This document shows positions 57,428 through 64,000 of a DNA stretch of 64,000 bases, one piece after another. A program made the translations under genes and the position numbers. The notes under the pieces were generated by a model. That model was not told where the DNA came from, did no database searches, and saw only the letters and a list, made by a program, of their open reading frames with translations. Numbering within the stretch: the stretch's first letter is position 1; each line of letters opens with the position of its first letter. This DNA comes from Pseudomonas oleovorans subsp. oleovorans (lineage in GTDB: Bacteria > Pseudomonadota > Gammaproteobacteria > Pseudomonadales > Pseudomonadaceae), in NCBI RefSeq assembly GCF_002197815.1, contig NZ_NIUB01000024.1:1-64000 (forward strand). Reading direction: 5' to 3'.

Positions 57428-58084
57428 ATGTTTTTATCTCGTCATACTCCATTTCAACCTCGCATTCTCGGTGCCTGCCTGCTGCTCGGTGGCCTGCTCG
57501 GCGGCGCACAACCGTCTCTGGCCGAAGAGACGTCTGGCAACCAGCGCTGGGTCAGCGACAGCCTCAATACCTACGTGCGCAGTGGCCCTACCGATGGCTA
57601 CCGTATCGTCGGCACCCTGGTTTCCGGGGAGAAAGTGGAGCTGTTGCGCACCCAGGGCGACTACAGCCAGGTGCGTAGCGCCAGCGGCAGCAGCGTCTGG
57701 ATTCCCAGCCGCGACCTGCAGTCGGTGCCAGGCCAGGCCGAGCGTCTGCCGCAACTGGAACAGAAAGTCGCTGACCTCAGCGCTGAGCTCAAAGGCATCG
57801 ACGAGGCCTGGAAGGCGCGTGTGCAAGGCATGCAGGAAACCCTGGACTCGCGCAAGAAGCTCATCGACGAGCTGCAGGCCGCCCGTGGCGCGCTGGACGC
57901 CGAGCTGACCACTACCCGTTCGCAGCTACGCGATGCCCAGGCGCAACTGGGTGAAGAACAGCAGCAGGTGCTGATGCGCTACATGGCCTATGGCGGCAGC
58001 ATCGCTGGTGCCGGGCTGCTGCTCGGGCTGATTCTGCCGACCATGCTGCGGGTCAAGCGCAAGCGTAATGATCAGTGGGTGTGA
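57428..58084 (+). CDS. TIGR04211-type SH3 domain protein (YgiM-like)
   Basis: A 218-residue envelope protein: signal peptide with LLLGGLLGGAQPSLAEE, a bacterial SH3 domain (WVSDSLNTYVRSGPTDGYRIVGTLVSGEKVELL ... VWIPSRDLQ), a coiled coil of about 80 residues (LEQKVADLSAELKGIDEAWKARVQ ... ELTTTRSQLRDAQAQLGEEQQQ), and a C-terminal transmembrane helix (YGGSIAGAGLLLGLILPTML) followed by a basic tail. This order matches the TIGR04211/YgiM family; function is undefined, probably cell-wall related. It ends four bases before the convergent ubiM-like stop. Confidence 0.82.
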   Translation: MFLSRHTPFQPRILGACLLLGGLLGGAQPSLAEETSGNQRWVSDSLNTYVRSGPTDGYRIVGTLVSGEKVELLRTQGDYSQVRSASGSSVWIPSRDLQSVPGQAERLPQLEQKVADLSAELKGIDEAWKARVQGMQETLDSRKKLIDELQAARGALDAELTTTRSQLRDAQAQLGEEQQQVLMRYMAYGGSIAGAGLLLGLILPTMLRVKRKRNDQWV

Positions 58085-58088
58085 TTGA

Positions 58089-59261
58089 TCAGGCGCGAGC
58101 GGTCAGATGACGGGCGATGCCCTTCTTCAGCGGTAGCAGGCCCTGTGCCACGCGCAGGCCAGCGCCGCGCAGCAGGCGGGCGGGCAGCTGATCATTGGTG
58201 TACAGCTCCACCAGCAGGTTGGTGGCCTGGTACAGCGGCCAGGTGGCCAGGCGTAGCTGGCGCTCGTAGCGCGCCAATGGCGCAGGCGCACCGATGTCCT
58301 GGCGTTTGCCATGAGCGGCCAGCAGTGCGTCGCTGAGCAGTTGCACGCCGATCAGGCCGAAGTTGAAGCCGTGTGCGGTGACCGGATGCATGCCCACGGC
58401 GGCATCGCCGAGCAGGGCGCAGCGGTTGCCGACCATGCGTCGTGCGTAGGCGCCCACCAGCGGATAGGTGTGTCGGCTGCTGACCAGTTGCATGGTACCC
58501 AGGCGGCGGTCGAAGCGCTTTTCCATCTCGCGGGTGAAGATCGCTTCGTCCAGTTTCTGCAGGCGTTCTATTTCGTGCGGTGGCAGGGTCAGCACCACCG
58601 ACGACTGCCGGCCGTTTAGCGGTAGCAGGGCGAGGGTCTGGCCATAGCCGAACCATTCCCAGGCTATCTGTTGGTGATCCTGTTCGTGCTGCATGCGGCA
58701 CACCAGCATGGTCTTGCCGAAGTCCTTGAGCTGCGCACCGATGCCGAGCTGGCGGCGGGTTTCCGAGAAGCGGCTGTCGGCAGCGACCAGCAGGCGCGGT
58801 TGCAGCACCTGGCCATCCTGCAGCACCAGCTTCATCTCGTTCTGGCTTTGCTCGATGGCGCGCACGCTGGTTCCGCACAGCAATTGCACATCGGCGCATG
58901 CGCTTAGCGCCTGATAGGCGGCGCGGCGAATGGCCTGGTTGGCCACCAGATGGCCGAGGCGCTCGGCGCCGGCTTGTTCGGCGCGGATCTTCAACGCGAA
59001 CAGCGAGGGGCCGTTGAACACCTGGGCGTCGCGCAGCACGGCAACCTCTTCGCTGGGCAGGCGCGCCCACAGGCCGAGGCGTTCGAGCAGCGCCTGCGAG
59101 CCATGGGTGAGGGCGATCTCGCGGCCATCGAAGGCCGGTTCGGCCAGTGCCTGCTCGGCCTGGCGCTCCAGCACCACGATGGACAGGCCATGCCCGGACA
59201 GGGCGCGTGCCAGACACAGGCCGGCCGGGCCGGCGCCGACGATGACGATATCGGGTGACAT
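58089..59261 (-). CDS. ubiM: FAD-dependent ubiquinone-biosynthesis hydroxylase (UbiM-like)
   Basis: A 390-residue UbiH/COQ6-family flavoprotein monooxygenase: dinucleotide-binding IVGAGPAGLCLARALSGHGLSIVVLE, the middle motif LVAADSRFSETRRQLGI, and the FAD-ribityl motif GDAAVGMHPVTAHGFNFGL. The GMHPVTAHGFN variant resembles UbiM, a ring hydroxylase of ubiquinone synthesis described in some proteobacteria, rather than UbiH or UbiF. I name it UbiM with moderate confidence. It lies divergent from the glucose genes with a 322-base gap. Confidence 0.6.
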   Translation of the reverse strand: MSPDIVIVGAGPAGLCLARALSGHGLSIVVLERQAEQALAEPAFDGREIALTHGSQALLERLGLWARLPSEEVAVLRDAQVFNGPSLFALKIRAEQAGAERLGHLVANQAIRRAAYQALSACADVQLLCGTSVRAIEQSQNEMKLVLQDGQVLQPRLLVAADSRFSETRRQLGIGAQLKDFGKTMLVCRMQHEQDHQQIAWEWFGYGQTLALLPLNGRQSSVVLTLPPHEIERLQKLDEAIFTREMEKRFDRRLGTMQLVSSRHTYPLVGAYARRMVGNRCALLGDAAVGMHPVTAHGFNFGLIGVQLLSDALLAAHGKRQDIGAPAPLARYERQLRLATWPLYQATNLLVELYTNDQLPARLLRGAGLRVAQGLLPLKKGIARHLTARA

Positions 59262-59416
59262 GCTGCAGCTCTCCGTGCGGGTGACCAGTAGGGCGGGTGA
59301 AACCCGCCATGCGCTGGTGCGAGTCTAGGTCGCAGCGACGCCGCCGATATTGTCCGGGATCATGCCGAGGGCTGAATCTGTTGTGCGGGTCGAGGGTTTT
59401 GAGTTGGCATTGAATA

Positions 59417-59431
59417 TTGTTGTTATTACAA
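59417..59431. promoter_or_regulatory. HexR operator upstream of glk
   Basis: TTGTTGTTATTACAA fits TTGT-N7-ACAA and closely matches the zwf operator. In related species this operator precedes edd; here it precedes a 21-codon ORF and glk. The remainder of 59262-59521 has no gene. Confidence 0.8.
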
Positions 59432-59521
59432 CTTTAGCTGGCTTGATAGGCGTAATTTTCGGGTTTACTGTGGTGTGCGTTGTCTGAACTACAAAAATAA
59501 TTCGGGTTTGGAGTCGATGCT

Positions 59522-59587
59522 ATGCATCCTCACTTTTCTGCAGTTGCCGATCAGCGAACGGCCTTCGCTCAGGAGACGTTCTCGTGA
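59522..59587 (+). CDS. 21-residue leader ORF overlapping glk, possible edd deletion scar
   Basis: ATG 59522 is preceded by GGAG and encodes MHPHFSAVADQRTAFAQETF plus Ser, ending in TGA at 59585-59587, which overlaps the glk GTG start. The first three residues (MHP) equal the start of Pseudomonas Edd. The rest loosely resembles the Edd C-terminal pattern FSxAEQGASAF. It may be an in-frame remnant of edd, or simply a translational-coupling leader. Confidence 0.4.
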   Translation: MHPHFSAVADQRTAFAQETFS

Positions 59588-60570
59588 AACTGGCTCTGGT
59601 CGGCGATATCGGTGGTACCAACGCACGCTTTGCCCTGTGGCGTGACGAGCAACTGGAGGCGGTGCAGGTTCTGCCGACCGCCGATTTCGCAGGGCCGGAA
59701 CAGGCCATCGTCGCCTATCTGCACGCCCTGGGCCTTCAGCCGGGTTCCATCGGCTCGGTGTGCCTGGCTTGCGCCGGGCCGGTCAGCGGCAACCTGTTCC
59801 GTTTCACCAACAATCACTGGCGTATCGACCGTACGGCGTTCTGCGAGGCATTGCAGATCGACCGCTTGCTGATGATCAACGACTTCTCCGCCATGGCCCT
59901 GGGCATGACCCGCATCGCCGAGCATGAGCGCGTGCAGGTATGCCCAGGCGAGCCGCAGGCAGACCGTCCGGCCTTGGTGATCGGCGCCGGCACTGGTCTG
60001 GGCGTCGGTACGCTGCTCGCGCAAGCAGATGGCAGCTGGCTGGTGCTGCCGGGCGAGGGCGGCCACGTTGATCTACCCATCGGCAGCCCGCGTGAGGCCG
60101 AGCTCTGGCAAATTCTTTATCGGCAACTGGGCCATGTGCGCGCCGAAGACGTGCTCAGTGGCAATGGTCTGCTGGTGCTGTATCGGGCCATCTGTGAGCT
60201 GGACGGTCAGCCTTTGCAGCACGCGACGCCAGCGGCCATCACTAGCGCAGGCATGGCCGGCGAGCCCGTCGCCGCCGAGGTGCTGGAACAGTTCAGTTGC
60301 TGGCTCGGCCGCGCTGCTGGCAACAACGTTCTGACCCTGGGCGCGCGCGGTGGGGTGTATATCGTTGGAGGGGTGGTGCCGCGTTTTGCCGAGCGTTTTC
60401 TTGCCAGCGGTTTTGCCAAGAGTTTCCGCGACAAGGGTTGCATGAGCCATTACCTTGACGGCATTCCGGTGTGGCTGGTGACGGCCGAGTACCCCGGCCT
60501 GACCGGCGCCGGCGTGGCCTTGCAACAGGCGGCGGAGCGTAGCCCGGATGCAATCCGGGAGAACCCTTGA
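59584..60570 (+). CDS. glk: glucokinase
   Basis: Phosphorylates glucose to glucose-6-phosphate. The 328-residue ROK-independent (Glk family) protein has the phosphate motif GDIGGTNAR (residues 7-15), NDFSAMALG, GAGTGLGVGTLL, PGEGGHVDLPI and GGVYIVGGVVPRF. The GTG start is used because AGGAG is seven bases upstream and no ATG fits. It heads the glk-gltR-gtrS order known from other pseudomonads, where edd would be the first gene. A REP pair follows the stop. Confidence 0.92.
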   Translation: MKLALVGDIGGTNARFALWRDEQLEAVQVLPTADFAGPEQAIVAYLHALGLQPGSIGSVCLACAGPVSGNLFRFTNNHWRIDRTAFCEALQIDRLLMINDFSAMALGMTRIAEHERVQVCPGEPQADRPALVIGAGTGLGVGTLLAQADGSWLVLPGEGGHVDLPIGSPREAELWQILYRQLGHVRAEDVLSGNGLLVLYRAICELDGQPLQHATPAAITSAGMAGEPVAAEVLEQFSCWLGRAAGNNVLTLGARGGVYIVGGVVPRFAERFLASGFAKSFRDKGCMSHYLDGIPVWLVTAEYPGLTGAGVALQQAAERSPDAIRENP

Positions 60571-60599
60571 TAGCACCCCGGATTTCATCCGGGCTACAC
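60540..60599. repeat. GTAGCCCGGATG palindromic repeat
   Basis: GTAGCCCGGATGCAATCCGGG faces CCCCGGATTTCATCCGGGCTAC across the glk stop codon and the gltR gap. Confidence 0.8.
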
Positions 60600-60625
60600 A
60601 GCCATAACAACAAAGGTGGCGGACC

Positions 60626-61360
60626 ATGAGCCAGCCCGGCAAATCGATTCTGTTGGTCGATGACGACCAGGAAATTCGCGAACTGCTCGAGACCTACCTG
60701 AGCCGCGTCGGCTTTCAGGTGCGCGCCGTGGCCGACGGTGCCGCCTTCCGCCAGAGCCTGTGTGCGGAGTCGGCCGACTTGGTCATCCTCGACGTGATGC
60801 TGCCCGACGAGGACGGCTTCAGCCTGTGCCGCTGGGTGCGTGAACACCAGCGCTTCGCCCAGGTGCCGGTGATCATGCTCACCGCCAGCTCCGACGAAGC
60901 CGACCGCGTGATCGGCCTGGAACTGGGCGCCGATGACTATCTTGGCAAGCCGTTCAGCCCGCGCGAGCTGCTGGCGCGAATCAAGGCCTTGCTGCGTCGT
61001 GCGCAATTCACCCAGGAACGCAGTGGCGAGGTGCTGGCCTTCGATGACTGGCGCCTGGACATGGTCAGCCACCGCCTGTTCCACCGCGACGGCGAGGAGG
61101 TGATTCTGTCCGGCGCCGACTTCGCCCTGCTCAAGCTGTTTCTCGACCACCCGCAGCAGATTCTCGACCGCGACACCATCGGCAATGCCACCCGTGGCCG
61201 TGAGGTGATGCCGCTCGAGCGCATCGTCGACATGGCTGTCAGTCGTCTGCGTCAGCGCCTGCGTGACACCGACAAGCCGCCGCGGCTGATCCGCACCGTA
61301 CGCGGCAGTGGCTACCAACTGGCGGCCACGGTCAGCCTGCAGGCCGGCGATGGGCGTTAA
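60626..61360 (+). CDS. gltR: GltR, response regulator of glucose uptake
   Basis: A 244-residue OmpR-type regulator: receiver domain (LLVDDDQEIRELL, phosphoacceptor Asp in VILDVMLPDEDG, MLTASSDE, GKPFSPRELLARI) and winged-helix domain (LSGADFALLKLFLDHPQQILDRDTI ... VDMAVSRLRQRLRDTD ... GSGYQLA). In Pseudomonas GltR with the kinase GtrS controls the glucose ABC transporter and porin genes in response to 2-ketogluconate/6-phosphogluconate. It overlaps gtrS by 11 bases and is two genes upstream of the glucose-binding protein, supporting the assignment. Confidence 0.9.
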   Translation: MSQPGKSILLVDDDQEIRELLETYLSRVGFQVRAVADGAAFRQSLCAESADLVILDVMLPDEDGFSLCRWVREHQRFAQVPVIMLTASSDEADRVIGLELGADDYLGKPFSPRELLARIKALLRRAQFTQERSGEVLAFDDWRLDMVSHRLFHRDGEEVILSGADFALLKLFLDHPQQILDRDTIGNATRGREVMPLERIVDMAVSRLRQRLRDTDKPPRLIRTVRGSGYQLAATVSLQAGDGR

Positions 61361-62792
61361 CCCGCGGCGCTGGCTGCCGCGCTCGCTGCTCGGGCGCATG
61401 CTGCTGCTCACTCTGCTGGCGATCCTCGCGGCGCAGACCCTCTCCAGCGTGATCTGGCTGTCGCAACTGCGCGCCACCCAGCTCGAAGGCCTGGTCACCA
61501 CGGCGCGCAGCCTGGCGCATTCGATGTCGGCCAGCGTGCGTTACTTCCGTTCGCTGCCAGTGAACTATCGGCCGCTGGTGCTCGACCAGTTGCGCAGCAT
61601 GGGCGGTACGCGTTTCGTGGTCAGCCTCAATGACCGACCGCTACAGATGAAGTTGCTGCCGACCACGCCGCGCAAGCAGGCGGTGACCGAATCGGTGACC
61701 GAAGTGCTGCGCCAGGCGCTGGGCAATGCCGCCGACATTTCGGTGACCTTCGTCAGCCCGGATGATCTGCGCATCTTCAACGGCGGCCTGAAGCTCGACG
61801 AACTGCCGCGCTCCTGGGCGCATTACGCGCTGACTCTGGAGCCGGTCAATCCTCCGGTGCTGGTGACGCAGATCCAGCTGGCACCAGGGGAGTGGCTGTA
61901 CATCGCCTCGTTGCTGCCTGAGCCCTACACCAGCCTGGAGGAACCCATACTGCCGACCCAGCAGCTGTGGTTCATCCTCCTGACCACGGCCTTCCTGCTG
62001 CTGTTCATCGGCTTGCTGGTGCACCTGCAGAGTCGTCCGCTCAAGCGCCTGGCACGTACCGCTCGGCATATGTCGCTGGGCGCCGAGGTGGAGCCGGTGG
62101 CCGAGGGCGGCGGTCGCGAGGTGGTAGAGGTGGCCCGCGCGTTCAACGCCATGCGCGAACGCATCAGCCGCTACCTGACCGAGCGCAGCCAGTTGTTCAG
62201 CGCCATTTCCCATGACCTGCGCACACCCATCACGCGCTTGCGCCTGCGTGTCGAACTGCTCGACGACGAAAGCCTGCAAAGCAAGTTCGGCCGCGACCTG
62301 GACGATCTGGAGCTGCTGGTCAAAGGCGCGCTGCAATGCGTGAAGGACACCGACATCCACGAGAACATCGAGCCGGTGGACCTCAACCACCTGCTGCATG
62401 GGTTGACTGAACCCTACCTCGGCTCGGGCCGGGTGACCCTCGATGGCGCAGCGCGTGATCTGTATCCCGGCAAGCCGCTGGCGCTGCGCCGCTGCATTGG
62501 CAACCTGCTGGACAACGCCCTGAAGTACGGCGAGCGCGCGCACCTGCACATCGAAGACGACGCCGAGGCGTTCGTCCTGCATGTCGATGACGAGGGGCCG
62601 GGCGTGCCCGAGCAGAAGCTCGAGCAAGTGTTCGAGCCGCATTTCCGTCTGGCCAGCCAGCAGCAGGGCTACGGCATGGGCCTCGGTATCGCGCGCAACC
62701 TGGCGCACAGCCATGGCGGCGAACTGAGCCTGCGTAACCTGCGCGATGGAGGGCTGCGCGTCACCCTCTGGTTGCCGCGCCAGAGCCGTTGA
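61350..62792 (+). CDS. gtrS: GtrS, sensor histidine kinase of glucose uptake
   Basis: A 480-residue inner-membrane kinase: N-terminal helix (LLGRMLLLTLLAILAAQTLSSVIWL), a periplasmic sensor of about 150 residues, a second helix (LWFILLTTAFLLLFIGLLVHLQ), a HAMP linker, HisKA with SHDLRTPITRLRLR, and the ATPase motifs NLLDNALKYG, DDEGPGVPEQ and GMGLGIARNL. ATG 61350 overlaps the gltR stop and is preferred to 61308, which lies inside gltR. It pairs with GltR. The gene is intact. Confidence 0.9.
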   Translation: MGVNPRRWLPRSLLGRMLLLTLLAILAAQTLSSVIWLSQLRATQLEGLVTTARSLAHSMSASVRYFRSLPVNYRPLVLDQLRSMGGTRFVVSLNDRPLQMKLLPTTPRKQAVTESVTEVLRQALGNAADISVTFVSPDDLRIFNGGLKLDELPRSWAHYALTLEPVNPPVLVTQIQLAPGEWLYIASLLPEPYTSLEEPILPTQQLWFILLTTAFLLLFIGLLVHLQSRPLKRLARTARHMSLGAEVEPVAEGGGREVVEVARAFNAMRERISRYLTERSQLFSAISHDLRTPITRLRLRVELLDDESLQSKFGRDLDDLELLVKGALQCVKDTDIHENIEPVDLNHLLHGLTEPYLGSGRVTLDGAARDLYPGKPLALRRCIGNLLDNALKYGERAHLHIEDDAEAFVLHVDDEGPGVPEQKLEQVFEPHFRLASQQQGYGMGLGIARNLAHSHGGELSLRNLRDGGLRVTLWLPRQSR

Positions 62793-62991
62793 GCGCAGCC
62801 GTGAGCCGCGCCGCACAACTGCAGCGCGCGCGCCGCTGCGCTGCATGTCACCGGCTCGCGGCGCTTTGTAACGACCTGGTGACTATCCAATACCCTTTGT
62901 TACCCCCAGGGCTCTGGGGGCTGGGTAGACTCGTTCGCAATGCAAGCACCACGACTTGCTCGCGAATAACAACAACAAGGTGTCTTATCCC

Positions 62992-64000
62992 ATGAAAGCG
63001 ATCTCTCGCCTGTCCTGTGCCATCTCCCTCGCTGTTCTGCTGCCCCTGTCCGCCACTGCCGGTGAAGTCGAAGTGCTGCACTGGTGGATCTCCGGTGGTG
63101 AAAAGCGCGCTGCCGATACCCTGCAGAAACTGGTCGAAGCCCAGGGCCACAAATGGAAGGATTTCGCCGTGGCCGGCGGCGGTGGTGAAGCGGCCATGAC
63201 CGTGCTGAAGACCCGCGCCGTGTCCGGCAACCCGCCCGCCGCGGCGCAGATCAAGGGCCCGGATATCCAGGAGTGGGGCGAACTGGGCCTGCTTGCCGAC
63301 CTCAACGACGTCGCTGCCGAGCAGAAGTGGGACGAGCTGCTGCCACCCCAGGTGATCGAGGTCATGAAGTATCAGGGCGACTACGTGGCGGTGCCGGTCA
63401 ACGTGCATCGGGTCAACTGGTTGTGGATCAACCCGCAAGTGTTCGAAAAGGCTGGCGCCACGCCGCCGACCACTCTCGACGAATTCTTCGCTGCCGCCGA
63501 CAAGCTCAAGGCGGCTGGCTTCATCGCCATCGCCCACGGCGGCCAGCCTTGGCAGGACGGCACCGTGTTCGAAGATCTGGCCTTCAGCATTCTTGGCCCC
63601 GAGGGCTTTCGCAAGGCCTTCGTCGAGCAGGATCGCGCGACTCTGACCGGCGACAAGATGGTCGAGGTATTCGCCGCCCTGCAGAAACTGCGTGGCTATA
63701 TCGATGCCGACGCCGCTGGGCGCGACTGGAACAGCGCCACCGGACTGGTGATCGACGGCAAGGCCGGCATGCAGATCATGGGTGACTGGGCCAAGAGCGA
63801 GTGGACCGCCGCCGGCAAGGTCGCCGGCAAGGACTACGAATGTCTGGCCTTCCCTGGCACCCAGGGCAGCTTCGCCTTCAATATCGACTCGCTGGCGATG
63901 TTCAAACTGAACAACGCCGACAACCGCAAGGCCCAGGAAGACCTGGCACGGACGGTGATGGGCAACGAGTTCCAGGAATTCTTCAACCAGAACAAGGGCT
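62992..64000 (+). CDS. gltB: glucose/mannose ABC transporter substrate-binding protein (partial)
   Basis: The first 336 residues of a periplasmic sugar-binding protein, cut by the window end. The signal peptide ([23 protein letters not shown]) is followed by [85 protein letters not shown], and a later [16 protein letters not shown]. The features match GltB/GtsA of the Pseudomonas glucose transporter. It follows gtrS by about 200 bases and is the expected GltR target. The permease and ATPase genes should lie to the right. Confidence 0.9.
   Translation, partial: MKAISRLSCAISLAVLLPLSATAGEVEVLHWWISGGEKRAADTLQKLVEAQGHKWKDFAVAGGGGEAAMTVLKTRAVSGNPPAAAQIKGPDIQEWGELGLLADLNDVAAEQKWDELLPPQVIEVMKYQGDYVAVPVNVHRVNWLWINPQVFEKAGATPPTTLDEFFAAADKLKAAGFIAIAHGGQPWQDGTVFEDLAFSILGPEGFRKAFVEQDRATLTGDKMVEVFAALQKLRGYIDADAAGRDWNSATGLVIDGKAGMQIMGDWAKSEWTAAGKVAGKDYECLAFPGTQGSFAFNIDSLAMFKLNNADNRKAQEDLARTVMGNEFQEFFNQNKG

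Overview
The window is a GC-rich chromosomal segment of a Pseudomonas, most likely of the P. mendocina / P. oleovorans / P. pseudoalcaligenes group. The evidence is Pseudomonas-type gene orders (nrdBA next to a two-component pair and pcpS; hexR / zwf-pgl-eda; phhABC / phhR; an itaconate operon followed by acsA; glk-gltR-gtrS-glucose ABC transporter), many REP/BIME-like palindromes of the GTAGGAGC family, and a fused glucosylglycerol-phosphate synthase/phosphatase known from that group. The species assignment is inference.

Layout. 1-8.2 kb is accessory: one end of an IS21-family element, a small exported protein, two tandem paralogues of an unknown family, decayed fragments including what looks like the start of an integrating-conjugative-element lipoprotein joined to a class IV aminotransferase that has lost its start codon, an N-terminally damaged isochorismatase-like gene, a large inverted pair of dispersed repeats and an AT-rich orphan AAA ATPase. 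8.2-17.1 kb is core: nrdB, nrdA (upstream region with NrdR and DnaA boxes and a long imperfect inverted repeat), an RstA/RstB-like two-component system and the phosphopantetheinyl transferase pcpS. 17.2-21.2 kb holds a candidate sRNA, an LplT-PlsC-type fusion, a guanidinium exporter under a guanidine-II riboswitch, and a bile-acid/sodium-symporter-like carrier. 21.3-25.2 kb is the Entner-Doudoroff entry block hexR / zwf-pgl-eda with a HexR operator. 25.3-31.0 kb holds a frameshifted HBM-type chemoreceptor, the osmolyte gene ggpPS and an MFS carrier. 31.2-36.4 kb is phenylalanine catabolism (phhA, phhB, phhC), its regulator phhR and a nucleoside deaminase.

36.6-44.5 kb is an itaconate catabolic operon: a LysR regulator, then hydratase, acyl-CoA dehydrogenase, PrpD-like protein, itaconate CoA-transferase, citramalyl-CoA lyase and a TRAP solute-binding protein without its membrane subunits. 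Between this and acsA lie a second module (HMG-CoA-lyase-like protein, CoA-transferase, LysR) and a TRAP remnant in which the start of dctP is joined to the end of dctM. 50.9-58.1 kb contains a chemoreceptor tail fragment, two EAL-domain proteins, a DUF4197 protein, a lipid/redox-type cluster (chalcone-isomerase-like, DUF3833, SDR) and an SH3-domain protein.

58.1-64 kb has a UbiM-like hydroxylase and the glucose locus glk-gltR-gtrS and the glucose-binding protein (cut by the window end). edd is missing where related pseudomonads carry it. A HexR site and a 21-codon ORF overlapping glk stand in its place and may be a deletion scar. The recurring theme is erosion of carbon-uptake and carbohydrate functions: two TRAP binding proteins without a permease, a possible edd loss, and a broken chemoreceptor.
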